Positions 34,513 to 47,040 of a stretch of DNA of 64,000 nt are shown piece after piece. This stretch comes from Alligator mississippiensis (Eukaryota > Chordata > Crocodylia > Alligatoridae): assembly GCF_030867095.1 (NCBI RefSeq), contig NC_081826.1, positions 41,146,001 through 41,210,000 of the forward strand. The letters run 5' to 3'. The notes below the pieces were generated by a model. That model made no database searches. It saw only the letters and a program-made list of their open reading frames with translations, and was not told the origin of the DNA. A program made the translations under genes and the position numbers. Positions within the stretch are counted from its first letter, which is position 1. The number at the start of each line of letters is the position of its first letter.

Positions 34513-35409
34513 GGCACTAACTCCTTTTAACTGTTTTGTGTAGGGATAGTTGCACTCAAAGCTTAATTAAGCAACTGAGCCCTGCAGACACAATGGATGG
34601 AAAAGCTTAGTTTGTGAACCTTGCTGCAACTTAGAGGCACAAGAGACACCAAGCAGCCTGATACTGTCAAGCTTTAGGCAGCTCTATGTATCCCCACTTC
34701 CTCATCTTAGAAACGTAAATTCCTAGAGGAACTTACTGACAGGAATGTAGGTGCTAGGGAAGATCAGGTGTCTTCAAAGTTAAGTGGATATTTTGAGAAG
34801 GAGTGCCAGAGTAACATGTGAAGAGTCCCTTCTCCCCCAACACATGAACATACCTGCACATGAACAAACATCCAACAGAACACAAGGTACCCAAAGCATT
34901 ATGTACTGATCCGCTGCACTCAAACATAGAGTCTAAAGATTAATAAATTCACCAAACATTAATCTGTCCCAGTTATTAACAGCGTGCCATAGACCAGGTC
35001 CAACAGACAAAGTGCCTACAGATCTAGGGAGTGACCCAAGACAATTAAAGATCATTGTAAGACTGCTGCTGATTTCAGTGGGTTTTGGATCAGGTTGGAA
35101 GGACTGCAAAATTCAGCCTGGGTACTTACCTTGTCTGTCAGAACACATGGAGAAGCCATTACTCCCTACACAATCTTTTTTTTTTCTTAAAGAAAGACAA
35201 ATGGCCTACTATGTCCCTCTACATCTTAGCTGTCTGAATTCACTTCACCTCTATGAACCTCAGGGGGAATTTCTCAGGCAGGCTACAGCTTCTTAAAATC
35301 TGGGAAGTCCTTAGAGAAGAAGATGGTGAATACACAGAGGCTTTCTCTGGTGCTGCACTAAGGACATGTAACCCAGGTGCACCCAAGTACTGTCCCCTCT
35401 CCAGACAGA
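34513..35409. other. no recognised feature
   Basis: No supported gene or repeat end. Homology of the following LTR-like repeat may extend leftward to about 35330. Confidence 0.4.
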
Positions 35410-36997
35410 AGGGATGGGTGGCAGGTAGGGGTGATGTGAGAGGGAGCTGCAATATGCAGGCCAGATCCCTCTACTCCCTATAGAGTCAGGCCAGGACAAG
35501 AGATACTTAACTATATACAGATTTATTAATATATCCAAATTTTTTTAAATGGTTATTAATAAACATACATACAAATATACAATTACCATATAATACTACA
35601 CCCTACAAATAAAGGCTGAAAGATTACACCCCTCCTAGAAGCCCCAAGCAATGTGTTGATAGCCAGTGGGACTAAAATAGACAACCAACAGTTAATCACA
35701 GGTGAGCACATATACATACAATTAAACAACAGTCAAAACACAAATATACACAGGTAAGTATATATAACAATCAGGGAAGGGGGCCCAACAGTGTCCCTTA
35801 AGAAGTTTATACTTAACGCTCAATTAAATGACTAATATACAAAGCTAACATGTCCACAAAATATAAGGCACAATGTTACAGACTAGGAGGCACTCTCCCA
35901 CAAAATATAAGGTGCCTCAACAACGGGGTAGCTCATGCTTCCCCGAGGATAAACTGCCTCAGCTGTGGTAGCTCCCTTTCCCTGTGGGAATCACTTCCCC
36001 AACAACTTATGACTCCAGGACATGGATGGGTGGTCCTTGTCCCCTTGGTCGAGTTGCTCCTCATGGGTGGGGCCTCTCAGGCCACTGGCTCCCCTTGGGC
36101 TGCCACCCGCAGGTGGCCCTGCACACTGTTGTGTGGACTAAAGGCTCTGCCTTCTGCTGGGGGTTGGAGGCCCAGGCCGCCTTGTGCAGCGCCGGGGCTC
36201 AGTCTTCTCCTGGACTCTCTGTGCAACATCACCTGCACTAAGCCGCTATCCTTGTGCTGGTGGTCTCAGACCTGAGCTACCTCAAGCTGCTCCCAGGGGT
36301 CTCAAGCTTTGTGTACTGCCACGTGCACCAAGGTCCTGGCCATGTGCCAGGGGGGTTGCAGATCCGAGCTGCCGCATGCAGCTCCCAGGGTCTGGGCTCC
36401 ATGCACCACTGCATGCCCCAGGTCCCTGGCCTCACGCTAGGGGTTGCAGACCCGAGCTGCCTTGAATGGTTCCCAGGGTCTGGGCTCTGTGCACTAGGGC
36501 TGGGGACGCAACCGCTTGTGGCTCTCGCTCGCAAGGAGGCATCTTCGGGTTCTTCAGGGTGCTGGTTCTGCCTGCTGGCCAGCTCACACCAGCTCTTTTT
36601 TGCCTGTCCTCTCTCCATCCCTCAATGTGTCTGCCACATGCTGGGCATGCAGCTCCTTTTATTCACCCCGGAGGCTCTGCCCCAGGGTGTTGTTGGACTT
36701 GCAAAGAGCAGGCTACAACCAGGTCTGGGGTTCTGTCTCCACACCCTGGGCAGAGGTGGGGCAAGTCTCTTCCCAGCATTACCTGGTTGTTGGACAGGCT
36801 CCACCAATTACAGTGAAGATTCTCTGAGCCTGGGCGTGCCAGGCTGTATCAGTAAGTTCGCCACAGACATATATGCTTTACAGGAGCAGTATGCTTCAGC
36901 CAAGATGGCCCCCAGCATACCACTTGGTCCCACATACACGCTCCAAAGCTACAGATACCCTGGTGATGATGTTCCTGGGTCATCCCTAGTGTCCACA
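35410..36997 (-). mobile_element. LTR-like repeat, family 2, copy 2
   Basis: Homologous to 2150-3461. On the minus strand it would start TGTGGACACTAGGG, with an AATAAAAGGAGCTGC site where copy 1 has TATAAAAGGAGCTGC, and an AATAAA hexamer on the minus strand near 35520 that could be the polyadenylation signal. The middle (36050-36550) has expanded, with repeated CCAGGGTCTGGGCTC-type units, which makes it longer than copy 1. Several long frames here (up to 254 codons) follow the GC-rich repeats and show no domain. Ends are approximate, with no duplication found. Confidence 0.5.
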
Positions 36998-37169
36998 CTT
37001 AAACACACCAGAGTTTGAGAGCTACAAGGAAGGGATGTTCTAGAACAGCCTTGCCAGCATATTTATGGCTTTTGGAATATGCATGCGTAGCAGATCCTAA
37101 GGTGGTCTGCTGCCCCCCTGGAGATCATGTCTCATGTGTTTGCCCTTCTGACATCCCAATGGTCTAGTT

Positions 37170-37816
37170 CAGGGCTGTCTAACTTCTGAGCAGCTGGAGT
37201 CCACACTCTGCAAGAGCTGCAGTCTGGGGCCTCATGCTGTGTGGGCAGCCCCTCCCCTCCTTCCACCACTCCCCAAGGCTCTCCCTGCCACATCGGCAGT
37301 CCAGTGTGTCCCCCTGCACACACAGCACAGGCAGCCTGGCTGCCCCTTTCCCTCATTGCATGTGCCACATGGGCAACCTCCCTCCCACAGCACAGGCAAT
37401 CTGACTCCCACCACCACACACACACAGCACCCCCTTCCCCTTCCACTCTATGCACCGCACACAGTGGGGGCAGCCTGGCTCCTTCCTTTGTTGTATGGGG
37501 TGTGAGCATCCTGGCCCCATCTCCACTATGTGCAGCGTGGGCACTCTGGCCTTCTTTGCCATATTCATCATGGGCCCCCTGCCTGCTCCTCCCCGCCCCC
37601 AATCAAAGCCCTGCCCTCAGAAGCAGAGACATGAAGTAGAAGCCTTAAGAGGTTGGAGGAGCCTGAAGGTTGAGGAGGGTGGGGGAGCAGACCCTGGCTG
37701 CTGCAGTAGGAACAATAGTGGGGGATGGGGGAGGAAGGAGCAGCTGGGCGCATGCCCCTCGGCCTGCATGCTAATCCTTTGGGGGCCACATATGACCCAC
37801 CAGTTAGACACCCCTG
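37170..37816. mobile_element. hAT element, 647 bp, degenerate 8-bp TSD
   Basis: The left end is CAGGGCTGTCTAACTTCTGAG; the right end, reverse-complemented, is CAGGGGTGTCTAACTGGTG. Both fit the CAGGGGTGTC hAT-Charlie-type end. The flanks GTCTAGTT (37162-37169) and ACCTAATT (37817-37824) match at 5 of 8 with only transitions between them. The interior is a C-rich imperfect minisatellite with CACAGCACAGGCAGCCTGG-like units. Non-autonomous. Confidence 0.65.
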
Positions 37817-37999
37817 ACCTAATTGTCTCTCATCTACCACACTTTTGGCTCTGTGTTCAATTGGAAGGGGCAACCTTAGGTACCTCTTTCTTTATGTTCA
37901 CAACATAGGGCCATCCCAGCTCAGGCTTATACAGTATTTGGTATTAGGAGACTCTGCCACATCCACTTATCTGCTCCACAGGCTTCTCCATCCCATTCT

Positions 38000-38543
38000 G
38001 CTCCTCATTCTTATCAGTGTCTAACTAGCTATTCCTAGGGCTTTTGCCCCCCAGTCAGCAGTCCACAGGGCTTGCTGGACCATAATTGGTTCTCCCAGGC
38101 TGCTAGCTCAAAGCAACCTACAAATAATAAATAGACTATGCGCTCACTCAGAGCACCCTCAGTGGTCTTCCAGTTTGCCACCCAGCCACCCCATGCCTCA
38201 TAGCCAAGGCTCTGGCAGCCAGAAGTCCACTTTACCAAAACAGAGAAAACTTAATTTTCTCTTCAATGCTGTCTTTCCAGGCCTTCCTGGCTTCTTTCAT
38301 TCCTGTTCTGGCTTCCACCAACTGCAGTCCTCCTGTGCCTATTTGCAGGCAGTTTCAGGTCCAGTCTCTGCAAACATCATTTCCTCAAAGCTGCCCAGAC
38401 TCAACTACGTTGCTTTCTGTTGCCAAGCTTATATAGGTCCTTCCAGCTGACAGCAGTCCAGCTTTAAAAATGCAGTACCCTCTTCCCACTCACATTCACT
38501 CTCTTTGTCTCTCTAGTAATGGGGTTAGGGTTCTTCCATTACA
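38000..38543 (-). mobile_element. possible LTR-like repeat
   Basis: On the minus strand the end is TGTAATGGAAGAACCC, and a CCTATATAAGC TATA-like site follows about 100 bp later (plus 38427-38437). No partner copy, polyadenylation signal or duplication is seen. Weak call. Confidence 0.25.
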
Positions 38544-41202
38544 GCAAGGGTGAAGATGGGGCATACTCATGAACTCACCCCAGAAATGGTTGCTGCTGCA
38601 GTGTAGACATAACCTATCAGTTTTATTTTTTTCTGATTGGCTCTGAGAGCACATAAAATATGTCTTTCATGCAAGAGTCAAAATAGCTTCTGCAGTTGAC
38701 AACGTGTTAACAATTCAGCCAGTCAGAGTATGATAATCACCAGGTTCAGTGAAGACAGTCAGGCATGAATGAGAAAAACTAAACAATAAGTTTTATTGTG
38801 GCATAGTAAACAAGCTTCTGCAGTCCTTTAGTCTCTCTAACTACTTCCAAACATAGGGACCATCTCCCAGTTCCCAACTTCTTGAGTCTCCTTTGTTAGG
38901 GAGCATCTCTAAATTATAACTTGTGTCAGTAGGCAGAGGATCAAAAACCAGGTGATTTTTTGAAAATCACAGTCTATCAGCCCAGGGGAAAATTTGGCAC
39001 ACTTTTATTTGAAATAAAATTGTTTAACATTTTGTCAGAAAAGTTTTTAAAAATATGTTTCACAGAGGCATTGTGAAATAGAAAATATAATATTCAGTGA
39101 CAAGTTTCTAAATTTCTCTGAGCTCTTTTTCTAATTTGCGAAGAGTGAGCCACACTGGTGGCATGATTATGTGGAAGAGAGGGCCTGTTCTGAAAGTATG
39201 TGTTGCCGCATGGTTATTGCCCTTAGGCTGCTATATATGACAGTAAGGACTAGCTGCTGAATTCTGCATCCCATGGGGTAGGTATTTCAATGGAAGGTGA
39301 GTGTAAACACACTTTTGACAGTCTAGGTCAATGAGTATTGAACTGATGGTTTATAATTCTTTACCTGCAAACCCCACTTTGACAGCTAACTACCAAGGAA
39401 GCAACAGCATTTTTACTAAATGTATGTAAACAGATCTCATAATCATTTTTATCACTTCCCTGGATAAAAAAAATAGATAAATAAAAAAGAGGAGTTGCTG
39501 GTACTTCATATTTTTAAAATTTGATTAACAGGTTGTTGTGTTTTCCAGGTACAGAGATTTCTTTGAGTTTATTTTTCAAAGGAAGGAGAATATATATTTC
39601 CAAGATTGCAAAAAAGAAAAAGAAAGCAGAAACTTGTTATATTCAAGAAGAAAGTAGTTACTGACGTGTTTTTTCCCTTAACATTTAGACATGCATAAAA
39701 GTATGTGCAACTGAATCAGTGGAGTTTGCTATTAATATTTATAAAGATTTAGCAGTCTTACTATAAGTTACCTTTATTTTAATTCACAGGGTTCAGTGTT
39801 TCTCACTTTAATTTTCTAGGCCTGATCGTGCTTTGATTGAATTCACTTGGGGTAGAATTGGGCCCTTAGTCACCAACATGCAGGCTGATACAGTATGTTG
39901 CTTTGCATTTTTTTCCTTCCTATTCTTCTTAGGTTAAGAACTCTGATAATGTAGAGCTGACATTCAGGGAAAATCTAGAAAATGAATTCCTTTTTATCTC
40001 CAGGCTAAGCTGCACCAATGAATAGAGTACTATAATAAAATCTATTTATATGCCTGTCATACAAAGACAAACCAAAGGAAATGGATTTGAGTATTTGCTA
40101 GAAATGATAAACAGTCTGACAAAAAGATACTGCATTTCACTTTCAGATGTATGGAGAAGCAAGTTTTAGCTTCTGTTGTCAAGGAAGAAGAATTCATATG
40201 AAGCCATACCAATGGAGACTCAGAAAAGAAAGATAATATGGATCTTTGCAGAAAGAGGTAACTAGAAATATCTTGAAGTGAGTGGGTTAAGATCATGAAT
40301 AAAATGTCAGATTGCATCTTCAGTAAGAATAAATCAAAGAGACTTTTCCTTTTCTGTTAAAATGAATTACTTGGATACAGTTTTGGCTATATCTCTATGT
40401 AAGCTATATTCAAATCTGTACAACTTGTGTAGCTGAATTACAGTGAATGCATGTGTACACAATACACGTTGCTGATATCAGGCCTAATTCTGAAGTCTTC
40501 CACATCTCCTGCATTCTTGGGAAGTCCTGGCAGTCAAAGTTGTACTTGTGAAGGAGCTGCAAAAACAGACCTGTGAAGTTGGTGATTTTGATGCCTGAGC
40601 CAAATACTGTAGGATGTTACAAAGTTTCATTATAATTATGTTAGTAGTGTTAAACCAGTATATTCCAGATGGGAATTTTTCACTTACCTAGTCCCAGATG
40701 TTTTAAAATGACAATAAAAAGGGTCAGATTTTTCTCCTAGTCACATTTGTGATTTTCAGTGGGATTGCACAGGTATAACTGAAAGATGATTTTGGATTCT
40801 AGCCCTTTAAAACAACCAGAAAAATGAATATAAAAATAGAACACTACATGAAACATAATTTTAATAGTGAAATTTATTTGTTGTTAAGGATAAGAAAAGC
40901 ATCTATGTCTATTGTCATCTCTGGGTCAGACTGTAAACCACTGATTTTTTTCCAGTGATTTTGTCAGGTTTGAAAATTAAAAAAAAAAAAAAAATTGTTG
41001 ATGTACATTAATAAGCTGCAAAATTGAAAAAAAAAATTTGGGGTTGAATAAATCATTTCATTTTAATTTAAAAAAATCAACTTAAATATATATTTCTAAA
41101 TAGTATTTAAGGACATTTTTGGAATGAAAAGTCATTTGAATAAGCTCATGTTTAATATTTTTTAAATTCTTTCCCCCCCGCTCCCCTCCAGTAATGAACA
41201 AA
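38544..41202. other. no recognised gene
   Basis: AT-rich sequence with an A-run at about 40979-40994. No repeat termini that I can support. Confidence 0.45.
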
Positions 41203-42290
41203 GATCTGGGTTTTCTGTTCACCAAGGAAAAACGCAGTAAAACTCAGATTTTCTCATTTTAAGGAGAAAAAGCTGGATTTTCTCTGTTGAGAGAGAAAAA
41301 CATGGGAAACAGCGGGTTTCTCCTGGCAGGCTGGCAGAGTTCCAGCATGCAGGGGGCTGGGGGAAGCGGGAGGAGGGCAGTCAGGCAGGGGGCACCATGT
41401 GCATGTGTGCATACACAAACACATGGATGCCAGGCAGCCTGAGGAGCAGCTCCTGCAGGTAACTCTGGCGATGCGTGGGGGTGGGGGAAATTGAGACCCC
41501 CATAGTGAGGGAGGGAGGGAGCTGAGCAGGGCTGGGGCAGTGCATAGGGTTTGGGGCCCAGGGCCAGAATGTGTAGCCATAGAGCATGGGCAGGGAGCGG
41601 GATGGAGCTGCAGGCAGATTGTCCGGGGGAGGGAAGGGTGGGGGGCTGGCTTCCAGCCACTGTGTGTACTTCTGCGGGGGGGGGGCATTGGGGGCATGTT
41701 CCCCCCCCCCAGATTTGAGCTGGTAGTGGGGGTGGGCTGCCCACTGCAGGCTCAGGCTCCCCTCCCTGCTGCCCTCCCACCCAGCGGATGGGAATCAGTA
41801 TGGCAAGGCAGAGTGGAGTGGAGAAGCTCAGTGCCACTGCTGCAAGCCCCGTGCCACCAGGGTAATATGCCACCTGCCTACTGGGCAGCAGTGGGGGTGG
41901 AAGCTCGAAGTTGTGCTCTTTGCTCCAGCCAGGTGGGCAGGGAACATCTTGCCATGGTGGCGCGGAGCTCCCAGCAGCAGCAGCAAGCTTCCCCACCTGG
42001 TCCTGCTCTGGCCTGCCATACTGGGTCCCGTCTGCTGGACTGAAGAGGCCCTGAGGGGAGGGTAACAGGGTGGGGAGCCCCGAGCCTGCAGCAGGCAGCC
42101 TGCACCTACCCCACCCCATGGGCTCCACTCGTGGGAGAGCTGGGCTCTGTTCTGCTCCGCCACAGCAGTTGCCATCTCCTGTGTGTGGCAGCCAGGGCTT
42201 GCGCAGTGCTGCAGGAGGCAGGGGGCTGTGGACCCAGGTCCCTAGCCCTGTAGCTCTGGCAGCTGGGGGGCCTCATTTGGCAGGGCTAGG

Positions 42291-42520
42291 GGGCTGTGGT
42301 TGGGGAGTGAGGGGCACCAGCAGGGCTGCAGTGCTGTGGGTGGGGAGTGAGGGCCACAAGCAAGGGGAGGTGGGACTGTAGTTGAGGAGTGAAAGGCACC
42401 AGCAGGGTCCAGGGGGCTGTGATTGGGGAGTGAGGGGCACAAGAAGGGGTGGGGGGTATAGTTGAGGAGTAAGGGGCACCAGCAGGGCTGTGGGTTGGGA
42501 GTGAGGGGCAATGGCATGGG
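42291..42520. repeat. minisatellite, about 30-45-bp unit, roughly 6 copies
   Basis: The unit GGTTGGGGAGTGAGGGGCAC plus CAGCAGGG recurs with variants (GTTGAGGAGTGAAAGGCACC, GATTGGGGAGTGAGGGGCAC and others). Confidence 0.85.
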
Positions 42521-42654
42521 TAGGGCACTGAGCTATCAGGGCTGCTCAATGCCACAAAGCAGTTGGCGGGTGGGGGGGAATAGCTGCATCTGGCCCCATG
42601 TCCTGGTGAGTGAAGGGGGCAGGGGGAGCTCTGATTTTCTATGATAACAAATTC

Positions 42655-42785
42655 AAAATCAAATGCCAAAATATATAGGGATTTAGAATTTATTTTATTA
42701 TAATGATTGAGGCACTGGTAGGCTTCCAAATTGCTTTAAGATTGTAAATATATCAATAAAACATTATGTTCAATTGATACCTATG
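42655..42785 (-). repeat. shared block, copy 2 (inverse of 16235-16350)
   Basis: On the minus strand it reads TTAAAGCAATTTGGAAGCCT and then ATAATAAAATAAATTCTAAAT, as at 16235-16350. The flanking G-rich tract lies on the equivalent side. Confidence 0.75.
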
Positions 42786-42878
42786 TATAGGTTTCATTTT
42801 AAGTACAGAAACATGGATTTGGGTTTTTTTTTAAATCAGAGAATTTGAGATTTTAAACAGAGAAAACCAAGATCCTGG

Positions 42879-43439
42879 ATAATACATAATTAAGAAAAGC
42901 ACTACATAAATTCTCAAAGTGCTTCAGTGTCATTAAATCTTTCCTTGGTGCCAAACAGGAAAAAAAAAAAGACTTGGACAGAATATTTTGCCTACATTTA
43001 CCTGAAAGGCCTCTATTAGAGAGAGGATTGTTTCTGCTATGCAAGTCCTCCATTTGTTTGGGACTCAAAGATGACATTCAAGTTGGATGCAGCTAGGAAG
43101 CAGCACTATGAAAATATGCTCTGCTCACTTGCTCCCATTCCATACTTGCTGTATGCCAAAAAATATAAGTTGTAGTTGCCTTCTGAAGTTCACCCTTGAT
43201 ATACCCAACTCTGCTTTCATAGCAGCTACATGCCCTTTTGTCAGCATGTGGAATACCCAGAGTGGGTGCAGGTGGGCTGGGCATGTCTTTATGGTGGTTT
43301 GGTGGGTTTTATTTTGAATGTGAAAGAAATTGCTGAAATCTTGCATGAGGAAGAAACCAGGTTTTACTTAAAATAGTCCCACCATGGAAGAGCCATGCAT
43401 CTCAAGTCATAATTCTGAAATGTCATGCTTCTGCTTGTG
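42879..43439. other. no recognised feature
   Basis: No supported gene or repeat. Confidence 0.4.
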
Positions 43440-43600
43440 ATCATGTAATCCCACTGGTGGATGGTTTGCTAGACTGCAGAGGGTAAGTTTGAGCCTTTTC
43501 TTAGCCTCATGCCAACAACCACCTCCAGTCAACCCAGCTGTGAATGGGTATGTGGTCTTTCAAGCTGGGGAATCAGAGGTAGCTGGACTTCTTCCTAGAC
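43440..43600 (+). mobile_element. possible tRNA-derived SINE
   Basis: GGTTTGCTAGACTGCAGAGGG followed by TAAGTTTGAGCC has the spacing of A-box and B-box-like sequences, and a CCCAGCTGTGAATGGGTA motif follows. No A-rich tail was found. Weak. Confidence 0.3.
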
Positions 43601-44714
43601 ACATCACTCCCTTGTTTACCAGTGGCTATGGAAGCAGGTGTGCCTTACCCTTACCATACTGTTAGGCCTTCTAGGCTTGGTCAGACCAAAAGTGATTGAT
43701 CACAAGTGATGAGGATCAGAGCAGATGAAATCACCAAATAAAGATCTTGGGCCAGATTTTACTCTAATTTATAAATGGATTAAATAACAGTAACACTGCT
43801 GACTTCAATCGAGTCACTCCAATTTTATATCAAGCCAAAGAGAACAGAATAGGCTCTTTGTTTATTAAAGTATCCAATTTGGTATTTACACAATGCAAGT
43901 CAAGGCCACTCTTTGAACAGAAAATCCATTTTAGGCATCAGACCTTGCTAAGTATGTGGATACATATACTTGGAGGGCAAGTGCTACAATGACACATGAT
44001 TTGTCAAGAAGTGATTCCCTTTTTCTAGTGCTAGCTGTGAATCACTCAGGGAACAGCAGGTGAGCCTAGCAATAGTGACAAGCCAATCAGTTCCAGATGC
44101 CAGTGACTTTTTTTGGAAGCTAAGAATTGATTCTTCACACTAACACTTACGCATTCACAGAAGGTTGGCTAAGACTATTCATGGAGATGGGGGGGAACAA
44201 GGGCAGTTGCAATCCCTGAGAACAAGGTCTTACTGGTGAGACGGCCAAACGCAGAGCTAGCCAACCCAGAAGGAGGAAGGAAATTGAGTAGGGGAGCCTT
44301 CACCATAACCTGGAGCCTTCATATTGCAAACAGTGGCTTAAGAGCCAGATTTTAACTTACATTTTTTGCTTCTGCAATCAACCCTGTTTAAACCAACTCC
44401 TTCAAGGCACAAATAAAAATGGTTGTTTAACAACAGTGGGTTTCTCAAAACATATAAAATTGTGCTCATTACATTTTGGAGTGATTCAAAGATACAGTGT
44501 GGTCTATTAAGAGCAGTTTTTTGCACAGGTTCTACTGTATTTGTTGACTGGAAACATCTGAAAAAGCAATATATCAAGAGGTACTCATATCATACAATAA
44601 GGAAAAAGCCCAATGGAACATATACAGAAGCAGAATTTAGCCCAAATTAATGTTAGGAGTAAAAGGAGTTCTATTCTACCCAGAAAAGCACACAACTCAC
44701 CAGCATACTCTCTT
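43601..44714. other. no recognised feature
   Basis: No supported gene or repeat. Confidence 0.4.
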
Positions 44715-44830
44715 TATGCCTGAAGAAGGGTGCTTGTGCCGAAAAGCTTGCAAAAAACAATTTTTTCCAGCTATTTATTTGGTCTAATAAAAGATATCAC
44801 ATCTACCCAAAGAACTTTGTCTGCCAGGAG
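44715..44830 (+). mobile_element. Penelope-like repeat fragment, single orientation
   Basis: It contains GCCTGAAGAAGGGTGCTTG, TGCCGAAAAGCTTG and GGTCTAATAAAAGATATCAC, the same modules as the right arm of the hairpin at 48748-48948. CTGAAGA and GAAA around a GGGTGC/GTGCC stem fit the CUGANGA...GAAA core of a hammerhead ribozyme. Penelope-like elements are known to carry hammerhead motifs. The expected cleavage-site position is not clearly satisfied. Confidence 0.5.
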
Positions 44831-45142
44831 TTCTGCAATGCATTTTATCACATTTCTTTTAATACTTCCCATTGCTGTAATTAAATATCTTTCAAAACAG
44901 CTTCATTATGAGGCTACCTGCAGCTCATTGCTAGTCGAGATTAAGACAGTGAGGGAGCATTTACACCCCTGTCTTAGAAATGACATGGTAGGTTATTAAT
45001 AATAATTATAAAGATGTAATTGATATTAATAATAATACCATGGGACTTCAATTAAAAAAATATCAAAGTGTTAACTACCCTTAATTAAAATGATAAGTAC
45101 TGTCAATGGGGAAATATTACTATGCAATTTTTTTCCCCCATA

Positions 45143-45262
45143 AGAAGTTAGGTAACTTGCCTCAGATCAGACATGAGATCAGTAGTATAACTTCCACAGT
45201 ACAGAATAAAACTTGTAGACTTGAATCCGAGTCTACTGCTGTAGCAGTCAGTACCACAAACC
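45143..45262 (-). mobile_element. MIR-like SINE, antisense
   Basis: AGTTAGGTAACTTGCCTCAG and later GACTTGAATCCGAGTCTACTG match, in order, the antisense MIR core (TAAGTAACTTGCCCAAGGTC) and the B-box region (GGATTCGAACCCAGG). Divergence is high, as expected for an ancient SINE. Confidence 0.6.
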
Positions 45263-45399
45263 TTTCCTCTCTTTTCACTTTAGGGTGCAAACAAGCATTC
45301 ACTGCACCTGGTCTTTGCTCATGTGACTTACTTTAAGGACATTAATTAATTTAAGCCACATGAATGTAGACTGGAAGCAGTGCACAGCTGTTTGCTGGT

Positions 45400-45855
45400 C
45401 CTAGGAATCATGCAGGGAAACTGAAGTAAGTAAGTTGGGGTGGGGGAAGGGTGGGTGTGATTGGGATGCTTGCAGGTCTGGGGTGGAGTTAGTAGGATTC
45501 AGGGGAGCTGGCAGTTCTATCTGGGGATGTGGGGGCTAAAAATAGCCTAGTCAGGGGTTGGGGGGCAGGGTAGCACAGCTCCACACACAGGTGGATGAAG
45601 AGCACAGCCCCAGGGCTGGGGCAAGCGGCTGGGCTTTCCCCGCCCCAGGGCTGCACGCTGAATGCTTACAGGTTTCAATAGAATACATCAGGTTAACTCG
45701 TTCCTGATCTAAGTTAGCTCACCTCCTCAAGTCAACTAGCTTTGATCTTGCCTGCCATTTTTTACCTGATTTAACATTCCTGAATGTGCGCAGAGATGGG
45801 CATTTAATCCACTAAGCTCTAGCTAGGTTGATCTAAATGAAATCCCTGTATGTAC
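45400..45855. mobile_element. partial TIR element related to 25435-26287
   Basis: The right end, reverse-complemented, is AAGGGTACATACAGGGATTT, similar to GGGTACATACAGACATTTGG of the 25.4 kb element. The interior shares GGCTAAAAATAGCC-type, CCCAGGGCTGGG-type and GATCTAAGTTAGCTC-type pieces. No matching left end was found, so it may be truncated or rearranged. Confidence 0.45.
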
Positions 45856-45997
45856 CCTTAGCTATATTTGAGCTTGAAGCTAGTTTCTGTTATAACCCTG
45901 GTCACAGTGTATTTCTCTTCTTCCAAAAGACACTTGAAATCTCACATTCTATAACTGATTTTAATATAAGTATTTTCTAGGAAGCTTGGTGGACACC

Positions 45998-46340
45998 AAA
46001 AAAAAAAAAAAAAAAAAGTTTAAAATGATAGAGAATGAAAGAGCTCTAATCAAGGGGAGGAGGGAAAAAAAAACAAGGGAAGAGAAAAAAAAAAAAAGGA
46101 GTAAAAGGAAAAGAGAAAAATAGGATAGATGGGGAAGAAGAGAGGGAAGAGCAAACAGTGGGTGGGATCAAAGAAAACCATGGAGTAGAGGTGAACAGAA
46201 AAGAGGTCATTGCAGTAAGGGAGAGCAGGGAAGGAAAAACTGGAAGTGATGAGAGAAAAGAATAAACTGGAAAGTGAGACATCAGTAGAAACAGGAACAG
46301 GGAAAGAATAATAGAACAGAAAGGAAGAGAGAAAACCAAG
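45998..46340 (+). repeat. A-run and long purine-rich tract
   Basis: Twenty A residues at 45998-46017 are followed by about 300 bases composed very largely of A and G on the plus strand. The minus-strand frame here is only a pyrimidine-coded run of F, S, L and P. Confidence 0.85.
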
Positions 46341-47040
46341 TATTGTAGTAGTATTAGCAGCAGATAGCCTGAAAGTTCAGTGTCAACATATTAAAATTTA
46401 AAATAGCTACCTCCCCTGTAATATTCTGTTTGCATATTGGGAAATTCCTTACAGCTGTGATTTATAAAGTGTTACTGTACATAGAAACAGAAAATACTAC
46501 TGCCTTTGAGTGGAGATGAAAAAGATTGAAGAGCTCCTGCGGAGCAGCCCTAAGATGGTAACATGAACAGATTGTATGAGGAGTTCCCACTGCGTGCTTT
46601 TATTAACCTTGCCTTGATGCAAATAGGAGACCCTGGCAACTATTTCCCCTCTTTTCTAAGTTTCTTCATTTTGCAGGAGTAATAAAAATAAATAAAACTT
46701 CTGGAAATGTATGTATGAAGATCCCTTTATTCTAGAACCCTGCAGTCTTAGTTTTTCGAACTGGCAACATAACTCACTTTCAGCCAAAAGTAAAGAGAAT
46801 TGAAAGGTATCATTAAAAAGAAAGTAAATGGGAACTATACACACTCAAAAACAAACCTGAACATAGAGTGGATTTTGTATCCCCCACTAAGAAAATGAAG
46901 CAAAATGCTTGTGAAAATGGGTAAACCTTGGTCAGAAGCTCTTATTTACTAAAGCCCATGACATACGTTTAATTAGAATCAGAGCCTGGCAGTCATTTTT
47001 TCACATCATTTTATTGTAACAAAATGACTTGGGAAAACTG
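46341..47040. other. no recognised feature
   Basis: No supported gene or repeat. Confidence 0.4.

Larger units (their letters stand above)
41203..42878. mobile_element. 1.7 kb GC-rich element with imperfect inverted ends
   Basis: The left end reads GATCTGGGTTTTCTG and then CAGATTTTCTC. The right end, reverse-complemented, reads GATCTTGGTTTTCTC and then CAAATTCTC. AT-rich arms surround a very GC-rich core with a minisatellite (42291-42520) and a block shared in reverse with 16235-16350. Long minus-strand frames (up to 289 codons) are proline/leucine-rich products of the GC skew and show no conserved domain. Class unknown. Confidence 0.45.

Noticed and set aside
36254..37018. 254-codon plus-strand open frame
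   Set aside because: It lies in the GC-rich part of an LTR-like repeat, overlaps long frames in other phases and on the other strand, and shows no domain. The homologous copy at 2.1-3.5 kb does not keep it.
41259..42128. 289-codon minus-strand open frame
   Set aside because: Proline/leucine-rich translation of a GC-skewed repeat with overlapping long frames on both strands. No start context, domain or splice structure supports a gene.
46046..46339. 97-codon minus-strand frame rich in F, L, S and P
   Set aside because: Direct translation of a purine/pyrimidine-skewed tract; low complexity.
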